Below are positions 36,301-43,457 of a stretch of DNA of 64,000 nucleotides, piece after piece. Source of the stretch: Pedobacter panaciterrae (GTDB taxonomy: Bacteria > Bacteroidota > Bacteroidia > Sphingobacteriales > Sphingobacteriaceae); assembly GCF_001636695.1 (NCBI RefSeq), contig NZ_LGEL01000500.1:1-64000 (forward strand). The letters are read 5' to 3'. The notes beneath the pieces are model-generated. The model was not told the origin of the DNA. It made no database searches and saw only the letters and a list, made by a program, of their open reading frames with translations. The position numbers were made by a program, and so were the translations under genes. The first letter of the stretch is position 1; each line of letters starts with the position of its first letter.

Positions 36301-36498
36301 TGTAGCGCCTGGAACTGTGGCGTTTGTTTTTAAATCTACAACCTTACCTGATAAGAGAGAATTAATTGATGGCTGTATTTGAGCGGGAGAAATTAATGGC
36401 ACGAGAATAAATGCCAATAGGCTGCTGCCTAGTAACAATGTGCTTTTAACAAAGGAGCGGGCACTAAATAAAGGCCTCTCCTTTTTAAAATTTTGCAT
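33397..36498 (-). CDS. SusC/RagA-family TonB-dependent transporter
   Basis: 1033 residues. A signal region lies about 17-40 (LLLGSSLLAFILVPLISPAQ). Next come the carboxypeptidase-like domain (LLSGKVVDLKTNATVPGATV), the plug (LQGQVPGLLVSSNSGVPGTS, DPLYVIDGVFINNENLQGLS, VYGARGANGVILITTKRG) and the barrel ending LNLGINVTF. It is the first structural gene of the SusCD/S51/DoxX operon. A ~265-base leader with a promoter, a four-cysteine leader ORF and a hairpin precedes it, so expression is probably controlled by attenuation. The susD gene follows without spacing. Confidence 0.93.
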   Translation of the reverse strand: MQNFKKERPLFSARSFVKSTLLLGSSLLAFILVPLISPAQIQPSINSLLSGKVVDLKTNATVPGATVQIKGTTHSVVTDIDGGFSFKTGQAFPYTLIIIYTGFKKKEIVVEKSPIVIGLEEELNELNEVQVVGYTQTKKSSQISAITTVNAEDLSKASYTSVIEKLQGQVPGLLVSSNSGVPGTSVLVRLRGAISITAGNDPLYVIDGVFINNENLQGLSRGLGGQTPNPLSDLNPEDIETVSVLKDANATAVYGARGANGVILITTKRGSKNSKSKFSFSADYGLGKAYNLWELVTGPEHADLVNLVHKNDGLSYATRPFRPVSEVIAGYPAYGNPEDQQTYDRLSDVFRVAQSQRYNLSLSGGDTKTNFYIGGEYQDQQSTLKLQDFKRYSFRLNLDHTINKRFKVGTSNSISSVPRRLVRVGDGPAGLFQAALHTPTFYPFYNADGSFTKPTVFDNHIAILENSDTHSNSLRSINNLYGTYSILPNLTFKSSLSNDYNLYKENAYYNTNLVYGQPAGEANDVITSRQSLIAEQLINFSLSKSKSDFAFFLGNSVQYTSQERQTLTGTGFPSNQFKRITSAAVQTASSSGSDYGLISFFTGANYSFDSRYIIDVNARYDASSRFGSNNRWGFFPSVGLGWNISQESFFPKTDVINNLKLKTSYGYTGNQDVGDFAARGLWGGGRNYLDQPGIAPSQLGNPDLKWETTSQFNVGLSGGLFSNALSFEFDYYRKYTTDLLMDVPVAAKTGFSTVYQNVGEISNTGVELLISSKNIRSKDFSWTTTFTISHNKNIVEKINNPITGSYGMYRTEQGFPLYSVWVYNYLGVNPETGNAIFEDVTGDGKITADDRKIVGNAWPNFEGAFKNTFTYKGFDLNLNFVYKSGNRLFNYTALFLEAGGTRGVTRSIQKSALNYWKNPGDVNVLPRPTSVQNPDGSRNYEGNTSRFFEDASFIRLRDVTVGYNLPKSISSKLKISNARLYITGSNLFTITKYTGPDPETNSAADSSNGLVQGLDFNGVPQTKSLNLGINVTF

Positions 36499-36583
36499 AA
36501 CTTTAAAAAGTTTTAATTAATAAATCGTTGATTGAAACTACAGGCATTTCAGTAGGTGATTGGCGTTGCATACTGATAGCCGG

Positions 36584-36614
36584 AATAAAGGCAGGATTTT
36601 ATCCTGTCTTTATT
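36584..36614 (+). terminator. hairpin with U-tract in the + direction, inside the susC leader
   Basis: A 14-bp stem (36584-36597 with 36601-36614, one G-T pair) closes a 3-base loop, and TTTTTT follows on the + strand. In the + direction it has the form of an intrinsic terminator; in the minus direction it is a leader hairpin with one A-C mismatch and no U-tract, lying between the leader ORF stop and susC. It may block antisense transcription or act in attenuation. Confidence 0.55.
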
Positions 36615-36637
36615 TTTTTATGGGAATAACGAAAATG

Positions 36638-36733
36638 TTATTGCTCGAAACAGCAACAACAGTAAGCTGAGAATTTCAACTTCAGGCAGATAATTGTGGT
36701 GTTTTCTTTTTTGTGGAGTAGTTGTTTTTCCAT
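36638..36733 (-). CDS. 31-residue leader peptide with four consecutive cysteines
   Basis: A small ORF opens at ATG 36731-36733 and stops at TAA 36638-36640. The peptide begins MEKQLLHKKENTT and ends A-Y-C-C-C-C-F-E-Q; a further cysteine lies at residue 16. The four codons are TGT TGT TGC TGT, three codons before the stop. It sits about 30 bases after a good promoter and 140 bases before susC. Runs of the regulated amino acid close to the end of a short leader are the hallmark of translation-dependent attenuation, and poly-cysteine leader ORFs ahead of sulfur genes are known in mycobacteria. I infer cysteine-responsive control of the SusCD operon. No further function is implied for the peptide itself. 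Confidence 0.7.
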   Translation of the reverse strand: MEKQLLHKKENTTIICLKLKFSAYCCCCFEQ

Positions 36734-36768
36734 GTGTTTATTTAGTCATCTTAATTGATTCTTTGACG

Positions 36769-36799
36769 CAAATGTAAGGTCAATTTTCGCAAAAACAAA
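36769..36799 (-). promoter_or_regulatory. Bacteroidota-type promoter for the leader/SusCD operon
   Basis: On the minus strand, TTTG (36799-36796) is followed after 19 bases by TACATTTG (36776-36769). This matches the Bacteroidota primary sigma consensus TTTG-N19-TAnnTTTG. Transcription would start near 36762, about 30 bases before the leader ORF. Confidence 0.65.
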
Positions 36800-36904
36800 T
36801 TAATTCTATCGATTTACTAGATTATTGTTACAATTGCCTGATTTCCGCTTTAATTTATAATTAGAATGCGATTAAATACTTTTGATTTATCAATGACAAA
36901 ATAA

Positions 36905-36943
36905 AAATAAATACTACTAATTTAGTATACTTTATTATATTTG
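36905..36943 (+). promoter_or_regulatory. promoter with 13-bp palindromic operator, sulfite operon
   Basis: A -7 element TATATTTG lies at 36936-36943, 28 bases before the cytochrome c start codon. No TTTG is present at -33; instead the perfect palindrome TACTAATTTAGTA occupies 36915-36927. The whole 39-base block recurs at 43741-43780 with a single-base indel. The palindrome is likely the site of a regulator common to both (an Rrf2/CymR-type factor is a guess). Confidence 0.65.
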
Positions 36944-36971
36944 GCCGCCATACAGTCAACTTAAATTAGAA

Positions 36972-37562
36972 ATGAAAATAAAAATTGTTGTTGGGACAGT
37001 CCTTCTTGGGCTGATTTTATTTCACCATGTTATAGCTCAGCAGCCCCCTGCTTTAACCAGTAAAAACGAAGTAGGTCATCCTTCAAGATTTGGTTTTGGC
37101 CGCCTTGCTACAACAACAGAAATCGCCTTATGGGATATTGATGTGCGTCCTGATGGAAAGGGGCTACCAGCAGGCCAGGGCAATGCATTAAAAGGGAAAG
37201 CAATATATACTATAAAATGCATGGCTTGCCACGGTAATAACGATACAGATCTTTCAAAAATCAAACCTCCTGCTCCCCTTCTGGTTAGCGATACCCTAGC
37301 AAAAAGCAGGCCTAAGGCCATTGGAAATTATTGGCCATATGCGACCACACTGTTTGATTACATCCGCCGGTCAATGCCTTACAACCAACCTGGATCCTTA
37401 ACAGATAATGAGGTATACAGCCTTACCGCCTATCTGCTATATGCCAACAAGATTCTCAAACAAGATCAGGTACTAAATGCAAATACTTTGCCGGCGATTG
37501 TTATGCCAGCAAAAAAACTATTTATTATGGATGACCGTAAAGGAGGACCTGAAATAAAGTAA
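36972..37562 (+). CDS. cytochrome c subunit of sulfite dehydrogenase
   Basis: 196 residues. A signal peptide ends about residue 22 (HHVIAQ). The haem-binding motif is C-M-A-C-H in IYTIKCMACHGNND; a candidate axial Met is in IRRSMPYNQPGSLTDNEVYS, the usual position for class I c-type cytochromes (SoxD/SorB-like). It would pass electrons from sulfite oxidation to the respiratory chain in the periplasm. The stop codon lies 6 bases before the molybdoenzyme's ATG, so the two are co-translated. Confidence 0.85.
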   Translation: MKIKIVVGTVLLGLILFHHVIAQQPPALTSKNEVGHPSRFGFGRLATTTEIALWDIDVRPDGKGLPAGQGNALKGKAIYTIKCMACHGNNDTDLSKIKPPAPLLVSDTLAKSRPKAIGNYWPYATTLFDYIRRSMPYNQPGSLTDNEVYSLTAYLLYANKILKQDQVLNANTLPAIVMPAKKLFIMDDRKGGPEIK

Positions 37563-37568
37563 TTGACA

Positions 37569-38813
37569 ATGAAAGAACAAAAAAAAAACAAACCAGTCTC
37601 AAAATCCAATAAAATAAGCCGCCGGGCTTTACTCGGTGGTGTAGTTGCTGCCGCTGTTTTACCAGTCAATTCGATATTTGCAAAACATATACAAACTGCA
37701 GCTCCTGTTGCGCCCGAACCACTGGAAGATCCTACGAAAGTAATAGGCCCAGGCCCTAGTGCACAAGGCAAGCGCTCGGCGTTTGAACATCCAGTACGTA
37801 AGTTCTCAGAAACCTCTTCGCGTAGCCCTTTGCAGGATTTCCACAGTACCATTACTCCTGCTGATCTTCATTACGAAAGACATCATGCGGGTATTCCTGC
37901 CATTGATCCTCAAAAATATGAATTGCTTATCCATGGAATGGTTGAGCGCCCGATGAAATTTACGCTGGCTGAACTGAAACGTTTCCCAGCGGTGAGCCGA
38001 ATCTGTTTCCTGGAATGCGCAGGTAATTTTCGTGGCGGCAAGGAAGACTTAACACCACAGGATATTTTGGGCCTTACCAGCCAGAGCGAATGGACTGGCG
38101 TCATGCTGTCAACCCTTTTCCGCGAAGTAGGTGTAGATCCAAAAGCCTCATGGTTCCTTGCAGAAGGCTCAGATGCTGCAGTTATGACCCGTACTGTTCC
38201 AGTAAAAAAAGCCTGGGATGATGCGATGGTTGTCTACGCACAAAACGGAGAAGCCATCAGACCTGAACAAGGTTATCCTGTACGATTGCTGTTGCCGGGA
38301 TGGGAAGGGAACATGAATATTAAATGGCTAAGAAGAATAGAGATATCAGATGAGCCCTATATGACCAGAGAGGAAACTTCCAAGTATACTTATCCGGTAA
38401 AGGACCGGATACGGATGTTCAGCTTTGAAATGGATGCAAGATCAATTATTACCTTTCCTTCTTATCCACAAAAGATAATGCCAGGCTGGGTTGAAATCAG
38501 GGGGATTGCCTGGAGTGGCAGAGGAAAGATTGTAAAAGTTGAAGTGAGTACTGATGCAGGGGAAACCTGGCAGGATTCCGGTTTACAGGAGCCCGTATTG
38601 AGCAAAGCGCATACTTATTTCAGGCATCTCTGGCAATGGGATGGTAGTCCCACAGAAATACTAAGCCGCGCTGTTGATGAAACGGGATATATACAACCAA
38701 CACTTAAACAACTGGCTGAAGCACGTGGCACAGCAATGGGAGGTTATCACATGAACCCAATTACATCCTGGCAAATCAAAGCAGACGGCAGCACTTGGTT
38801 TAAGCCCGAATAA
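37569..38813 (+). CDS. sulfite dehydrogenase, molybdopterin subunit (SoxC/SorA-like)
   Basis: 414 residues from ATG 37569; a TTG two codons earlier is a weaker start. The Tat-type leader reads KISRRALLGGVVAAAVLP. The sulfite-oxidase fold follows: YELLIHGMVERPMKFTLAEL, then RICFLECAGNFRGG, whose Cys is the molybdenum ligand, PVRLLLPGWEGNMNIKWLRR, and the dimerisation domain VEIRGIAWSGRGKIVKVEVS, ending GGYHMNPITSWQI, typical of SoxC. It oxidises sulfite to sulfate in the periplasm using Mo-molybdopterin, which explains the six cofactor genes that follow. Confidence 0.9.
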   Translation: MKEQKKNKPVSKSNKISRRALLGGVVAAAVLPVNSIFAKHIQTAAPVAPEPLEDPTKVIGPGPSAQGKRSAFEHPVRKFSETSSRSPLQDFHSTITPADLHYERHHAGIPAIDPQKYELLIHGMVERPMKFTLAELKRFPAVSRICFLECAGNFRGGKEDLTPQDILGLTSQSEWTGVMLSTLFREVGVDPKASWFLAEGSDAAVMTRTVPVKKAWDDAMVVYAQNGEAIRPEQGYPVRLLLPGWEGNMNIKWLRRIEISDEPYMTREETSKYTYPVKDRIRMFSFEMDARSIITFPSYPQKIMPGWVEIRGIAWSGRGKIVKVEVSTDAGETWQDSGLQEPVLSKAHTYFRHLWQWDGSPTEILSRAVDETGYIQPTLKQLAEARGTAMGGYHMNPITSWQIKADGSTWFKPE

Positions 38814-38841
38814 CATTTCTTTTATTAAACCAGCAAAGCAA

Positions 38842-39822
38842 ATGATTAAGGATTCTTTTGGAAGGGTACATGATTACCTCCGGATATCGCTAACTGATAA
38901 CTGCAATTTTCGTTGCTTTTACTGTATGCCTGAAGAGGAATATGAGTTTAGTCCGCCGGCAAAATTAATGCAGGCTAAGGAGATCATCCACCTTGCCCGC
39001 ATATTTGTAGAACAGGGAGTTCGAAAGATCAGACTTACCGGAGGAGAACCAATGGTCCGTAAGGATGCCGCCGAGATTATCTCGGCACTTGGCTCACTGC
39101 CGGTAGAGCTGGTGATCAGTACTAATGGAACCAGGATTCCTGAAATGTTGCCTGTACTAAAACGGGCTAATGTAAAAACCATTAATATTAGTCTGGATAC
39201 CCTAAAACCGGAAAAATTTATGCTCATCACGCGTAGGGATGTTTTTCATCAGATAAGAAATAACATTGAGCTGCTTCTGGCAAACAATATTTCTGTAAAG
39301 ATCAACATGGTACTTATGAAAGATCTTAATGACAATGAAATTCTTGATTTTATTGCCTGGACCAAACACACTCCTATCCAGGTAAGATTTATAGAATTTA
39401 TGCCATTTAAAGGCAACCACTGGACAAGCAACAAGGTCTTTTCACTGGAAGAGATTCTTTCCGTGATTGAAAAAGAATACACCGTATTGACAGCTAATGA
39501 GGGCCCACATGATACTGGAAAAAGTTTCCGGGTACCGGGACACAAAGGCTCTTTTGCTGTGATCAGTACCATGACCGCTCCCTTCTGCAATACCTGTAAC
39601 AGGATGCGACTAACTGCCGACGGTAAACTAAAGAACTGTTTATTTTCAAATGAAGAGACCGATCTGTTATCTGCACTAAGAAACAATGAAGATATAGTAC
39701 CACTGATCAGGGCATCCATTTGGAGCAAGAAAAAGGAACTCGGCGGACAGTTCACGACCAGTTTTGAGCAGCTTGATGCAGAAGCTATCAACAATAGGAG
39801 TATGATCAGTATTGGAGGATAA
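38842..39822 (+). CDS. moaA: GTP 3',8-cyclase MoaA
   Basis: 326 residues. The radical-SAM cluster motif is CNFRCFYCMP (Cys-x3-Cys-x2-Cys); the SAM-contacting glycines are in KIRLTGGEPMVRKD. The C-terminal second Fe-S site is APFCNTCNRMRLTADGKLKN-C, and the chain ends in the catalytic Gly-Gly (ISIGG). It makes 3',8-cyclo-GTP, the first step of molybdenum cofactor synthesis. It starts 28 bases after the sulfite dehydrogenase stop. Its stop region GGAGGATAA also supplies the ribosome binding site of moeA. Confidence 0.95.
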   Translation: MIKDSFGRVHDYLRISLTDNCNFRCFYCMPEEEYEFSPPAKLMQAKEIIHLARIFVEQGVRKIRLTGGEPMVRKDAAEIISALGSLPVELVISTNGTRIPEMLPVLKRANVKTINISLDTLKPEKFMLITRRDVFHQIRNNIELLLANNISVKINMVLMKDLNDNEILDFIAWTKHTPIQVRFIEFMPFKGNHWTSNKVFSLEEILSVIEKEYTVLTANEGPHDTGKSFRVPGHKGSFAVISTMTAPFCNTCNRMRLTADGKLKNCLFSNEETDLLSALRNNEDIVPLIRASIWSKKKELGGQFTTSFEQLDAEAINNRSMISIGG

Positions 39823-39826
39823 AAAA

Positions 39827-41005
39827 ATGATAACAGTTGAGGAAGCGAAAGCATTGATTATAAAGCATACCAGTCCATTGGAACCACAAACAGTAGGTCT
39901 GGCGAATGCAGCAGGATATATACTGGCCCAGGATATTTATGCCAGATTCGATATCCCCGCATTCCCCCAGTCGTCTATGGATGGCTACGCATTAAGGTAT
40001 CGGGATAAAGACGGGGAGTTGCTTGTTTGCGGAGAAATGGCAGCAGGAACACCCAGGGCCTTTCAGATCAAAACCGGAGAATGCGCAAGGATATTTACCG
40101 GTGCCCCTCTTCCTGAAGGTGCCGATACAGTAGTTATGCAGGAGAAAGTCATTTTAGAGGATGGAAAAATCACCTTACAGGACGGCGGCCTGCAACCAGG
40201 ATCTAATGTAAGAGCCCGGGGAGCCGAAGTCAAGGCAGAAACGCTGGCAATAGAGAAAGGAAGCGATCTTAGTCCTGCTGCAATAGGTTTTCTTGCCGGT
40301 ATTGGAATTGCCGAATTAAGTGTTTTACCAATGGCCCGGGTCACTATTATCATTACCGGAGCAGAGCTCATTAAACCCGGAACAGAGTTGTTTTTTGGTC
40401 AGGTTTATGAATCTAACTCTTATTCACTTTCAGCAGCTTTAAAAGCAGAAGGACTGCATAACCTGGAAGTACTTTATGCCGATGATGACCTTAATGTTTT
40501 AACTCAGGTACTTGAAACTGCTTTAAGTACCAGCGACATGGTATTACTAACTGGTGGGGTAAGTGTTGGAGATTATGATTTTGTGATTGAGGCAACTAAA
40601 AAATGCGGGGTAGAGCAAATATTTCATAAAGTCAAACAAAAACCAGGCAAGCCTCTCTATTTTGGCAGGAAAAAAAACACACTCGTTTTCGGACTTCCTG
40701 GAAACCCCTCTTCTGTTTTAAGCTGTTATTACAACTATGTCTTACCGGCTTTGAAACTTTTGTCAGGTAAGAAAACCAATGTAAAAGAGCTTAGCGCCAG
40801 ACTTTCTGATTCCTATTCTAAGCCTAAGGGTTTAACTCATTTTCTTAAAGGAAGCTATAACGATGGTGTAGCCACGCCATTGAATGCCCAGGAATCCTTC
40901 CGTTTAAGTTCCTTTGCTCAGGCAAATTGCCTGATCTGTCTTGAACAGGAAAAGGAGAATTTTGAAGCAGGAAACTCAGTAACTATTTTTTTATTACCCG
41001 ACTAA
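39827..41005 (+). CDS. moeA: molybdopterin molybdenumtransferase MoeA
   Basis: 392 residues from ATG 39827 (MITVEEAKAL), preferred over a TTG at 39812 inside moaA because GGAGGA precedes it. MoeA marks are FDIPAFPQSSMDGYALR, IFTGAPLPEGADTVVMQE, LTGGVSVGDYDFVIEATKKC, KVKQKPGKPLYFG and FGLPGNPSSVLSCYYNYV. It inserts molybdate into adenylated molybdopterin. It lies 4 bases downstream of moaA and 6 bases before the TauE gene. Confidence 0.93.
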   Translation: MITVEEAKALIIKHTSPLEPQTVGLANAAGYILAQDIYARFDIPAFPQSSMDGYALRYRDKDGELLVCGEMAAGTPRAFQIKTGECARIFTGAPLPEGADTVVMQEKVILEDGKITLQDGGLQPGSNVRARGAEVKAETLAIEKGSDLSPAAIGFLAGIGIAELSVLPMARVTIIITGAELIKPGTELFFGQVYESNSYSLSAALKAEGLHNLEVLYADDDLNVLTQVLETALSTSDMVLLTGGVSVGDYDFVIEATKKCGVEQIFHKVKQKPGKPLYFGRKKNTLVFGLPGNPSSVLSCYYNYVLPALKLLSGKKTNVKELSARLSDSYSKPKGLTHFLKGSYNDGVATPLNAQESFRLSSFAQANCLICLEQEKENFEAGNSVTIFLLPD

Positions 41006-41011
41006 ACCAAT

Positions 41012-41752
41012 ATGCAAGAGAATTTTATCCTTTTTTATGGTCTGCTGTTCCTGGTGGCCTTTTTATATGCTTCTGTGGGACATGGCGGTGCTAGCGGATA
41101 CCTTGCTTTAATGGCCATATTTACAGTTTCTCCTGCTGTTATGAAGCCTACGGCTTTGTTACTTAATTTATTTGTTTCCTCTACTGCGTTTATTCAGTTC
41201 TACAGAGGCAGGTATTTTAAATGGAAAACTTTCTGGCCATTTGCGTTAAGTTCTGTTCCACTGTCCTTTATTGGTGGCATGATGGCTATCCAAAGTTCCG
41301 TTTACAAAAAGACACTTGGTATACTTTTACTGCTTCCTGTAATTCGCTTTCTATTTTTTAGCAATACAGACCCGAAAGATCTGAAAACTTCTAATCTGCC
41401 ATTATCACTTACAATTGGTGGTATTATAGGATTACTATCTGGCATGATCGGCATAGGTGGTGGCATTATCCTCTCTCCTATCTTGCTGCTGCTAAAATGG
41501 ACTGATCAGAAACAAACCGCAGCGATCAGTGCTGCATTTATTTTTGTGAACTCAATAGCCGGACTTGGCGGTCAACTCATCAAAGGGATCGAATTCAATA
41601 TCCACATGCTGAGTTATGTCGCTGTCGCATTTATCGGAGGAATTTGTGGCGCCTATTTAGGTGCTTTAAAATTCCCTCAAACGGTTTTAAAAAATGTACT
41701 GGCTGGTGTACTGGCCTTAGCTGCCTATAAATTAATATTTACTCATGTATAA
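41012..41752 (+). CDS. TauE/SafE-family sulfite exporter-like permease
   Basis: 246 residues with about eight membrane helices. The twin family motifs are VGHGGASGYLALMAIF near the N-terminus and GMIGIGGGIILSPILLLLKW in the second half, with EFNIHMLSYVAVAFIGGICG near the end. Members export or import sulfite, sulfonates and related anions. Its insertion between moeA and moaD, in an operon led by sulfite dehydrogenase, makes sulfite or sulfoacetate-type anion transport the natural guess; the direction is not known from sequence. Confidence 0.85.
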   Translation: MQENFILFYGLLFLVAFLYASVGHGGASGYLALMAIFTVSPAVMKPTALLLNLFVSSTAFIQFYRGRYFKWKTFWPFALSSVPLSFIGGMMAIQSSVYKKTLGILLLLPVIRFLFFSNTDPKDLKTSNLPLSLTIGGIIGLLSGMIGIGGGIILSPILLLLKWTDQKQTAAISAAFIFVNSIAGLGGQLIKGIEFNIHMLSYVAVAFIGGICGAYLGALKFPQTVLKNVLAGVLALAAYKLIFTHV

Positions 41753-41761
41753 AATAACCAC

Positions 41762-41995
41762 ATGGAAATTAACATTATTACTTTTGGAAAAATCGCTGAG
41801 TTCATCAGTCCGCAAAGAATTTCTCTATCAGATCTTTCTGATACAGATGCACTAAAAGCCTATCTGGAAAGAAAGTTTCCGCAGCTAAGCTCTATAAAAT
41901 ACCTTATTGCACTGGATAAACATGTGATACAGGTAAATTCAGTAATAAAAAATAATTCTACAGTAGCCATTATGCCTCCTTTTTCAGGTGGATAA
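41762..41995 (+). CDS. moaD: molybdopterin synthase small subunit MoaD
   Basis: 77 residues, ubiquitin-like fold: MEINIITFGKIAEFIS at the start, LERKFPQLSSIKYLIALD in the middle, and VAIMPPFSGG at the end. The C-terminal Gly-Gly is the residue pair that becomes the thiocarboxylate sulfur donor. It works with MoaE, encoded 30 bases downstream. The length is normal. Confidence 0.92.
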   Translation: MEINIITFGKIAEFISPQRISLSDLSDTDALKAYLERKFPQLSSIKYLIALDKHVIQVNSVIKNNSTVAIMPPFSGG

Positions 41996-42025
41996 TCAAC
42001 AAGCGCACATTTCATCAACAGTATT

Positions 42026-42469
42026 ATGAGTAAAAATAAAATCAAGAATATCTTTGTCAATGGAAGTATCAACCCCTTGTTTATTGCAGAATCTATTGCA
42101 AAGCATAGTTCGAAAACCCAGATAGGTGGACACAGCATCTTTCTGGGGCAGGTACGGAAAGATGAACTCCAGGGAAACCATGTCTTTGCAATTGAGTACA
42201 CCGCTTATGATGACCTTGCTTTGGAAAAAATGCACCTGATTAGGGAAGAAATTTTTGAGAAATACCCGCTAAGCTGCATGCATGTTTACCATAGCCTTGG
42301 CAGAGTCCACAGCGGAGAAATCTGTCTGTTTGTATTTACCTCGTCTGCACACCGTAAGCCTGCTATAGATGCATGCTCTGAGCTTGTTGAAAGATTGAAG
42401 GCAGAGCTGCCCATATGGGGCAAAGAAATATTTGAGAACGACACACACCAGTGGAAAGAAAATAAGTGA
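42026..42469 (+). CDS. moaE: molybdopterin synthase catalytic subunit MoaE
   Basis: 147 residues. Family marks are GHSIFLGQVRKDELQG, VFAIEYTAYDDLALEKM, VYHSLGRVHSGEICLFVFTS, AHRKPAIDACSELVERLKAE and LPIWGKEIFE. The lysine of the L-K-A-E stretch is conserved, but the common P-I/F-W-K-K/R-E motif reads P-I-W-G-K-E, so the position of one catalytic lysine holds glycine with lysine next to it. It converts cyclic pyranopterin monophosphate to molybdopterin. Its stop is 1 base before the moaC-mogA start. Confidence 0.92.
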   Translation: MSKNKIKNIFVNGSINPLFIAESIAKHSSKTQIGGHSIFLGQVRKDELQGNHVFAIEYTAYDDLALEKMHLIREEIFEKYPLSCMHVYHSLGRVHSGEICLFVFTSSAHRKPAIDACSELVERLKAELPIWGKEIFENDTHQWKENK

Positions 42470-42470
42470 T

Positions 42471-43379
42471 ATGGTCAACATTACCAGAAAATCAAGCACG
42501 CTAAGAATTGCTATTGCAACGGCTACAGTAACCGTTTCCCAAGAGGATACTATTGAAGCTGTTCAACAGCGCAAAGTTCCGAAAGGTGATGTATTTGAAT
42601 TCGCCCGCGCAGCTGGGCTGCTTGCGGTCAAGAAGACAAGTGATGTCATTCCTGATTGTCATCCCCTTCCCGTGGAATTTACCGCTATCACCTATACAGT
42701 AGAAGGTCTTAACCTCATCATTTCCGTAGAGGTTCATACCATTTATAAGACTGGTGTTGAAGTAGAAGCCATGCACGGTGCTTCTGTAGCGGCACTGACT
42801 ATCTATGATATGTTAAAACCAATTGACAAGGATATAGAGATCTCCAACATTAGATTATTAAAAAAATCTGGTGGAAAATCTGACCTTAAGAATATTCAGT
42901 TTCCCGATTTAAAGGCAGCTGTGGTGGTTTGCTCTGATTCTATAGCAGAAGGAAAAGCTCAGGACAGTTCAGGTAAAGCCATCATAACCAGACTGGAACA
43001 ATTTGGTATCATTACAACTAAATACGAAGTACTGCCGGATGAAATTGAAAGGATCAGAGCGAAAGCACGAGAGCTCAGCAATGAAGGTCACCACCTGCTG
43101 ATCTTCACCGGAGGTACCGGCCTTTCCCCACGCGATGTGACCCCAGAGGCTCTTTTCCCGCTAATTGAACGGCCAATTCAAGGCATTATGGAAACTGCCA
43201 GGAGATATGGACAGGAACGCATGCCATATGCAATGCTATCAAGAGGTGTAGCTGGCTTTATTGGTTCTACCCTGGTCCTTACGCTACCTGGTTCAAAAAG
43301 TGGTGCCGAAGAAAGTATGGACGCGCTTTTCCCACAAATATTGCATCTCTTTAAGGTGAGTAAAGGAGAAAGGCATTAA
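42471..43379 (+). CDS. moaCB: bifunctional MoaC-MogA fusion
   Basis: 302 residues from ATG 42471 (MVNITRKSST); an upstream in-frame ATG would overlap moaE by 38 bases. Residues ~1-150 are MoaC: FARAAGLLAVKKTSDVIPDC-HPLP, VHTIYKTGVEVEAMHGASVA, ALTIYDMLKPIDKDIEISNI and KKSGGKSD. Residues ~155-302 are MogA/MoaB: AAVVVCSDSIAEGKAQDSSG, LLIFTGGTGLSPRDVTPEAL and TLVLTLPGSKSGAEESMDAL. One protein thus makes cyclic pyranopterin monophosphate and adenylates molybdopterin. It is the last gene of the operon. Confidence 0.93.
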   Translation: MVNITRKSSTLRIAIATATVTVSQEDTIEAVQQRKVPKGDVFEFARAAGLLAVKKTSDVIPDCHPLPVEFTAITYTVEGLNLIISVEVHTIYKTGVEVEAMHGASVAALTIYDMLKPIDKDIEISNIRLLKKSGGKSDLKNIQFPDLKAAVVVCSDSIAEGKAQDSSGKAIITRLEQFGIITTKYEVLPDEIERIRAKARELSNEGHHLLIFTGGTGLSPRDVTPEALFPLIERPIQGIMETARRYGQERMPYAMLSRGVAGFIGSTLVLTLPGSKSGAEESMDALFPQILHLFKVSKGERH

Positions 43380-43394
43380 AGAAGTGTATATTTT

Positions 43395-43435
43395 CAATTG
43401 ACCAGGGAGGTATTTGCTACTATCCTGGTCAATTG
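43395..43435. terminator. 12-bp stem-loop between convergent genes
   Basis: CAATTGACCAGG at 43395-43406 pairs perfectly with CCTGGTCAATTG at 43424-43435 over a 17-base loop. It lies 16 bases after the moaC-mogA stop and 22 bases before the stop of the convergent histone-like gene, so it can end both transcripts. There is no U-tract on either strand. Confidence 0.6.
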
Positions 43436-43457
43436 GGGCTTCGACTTACAAAACAAC

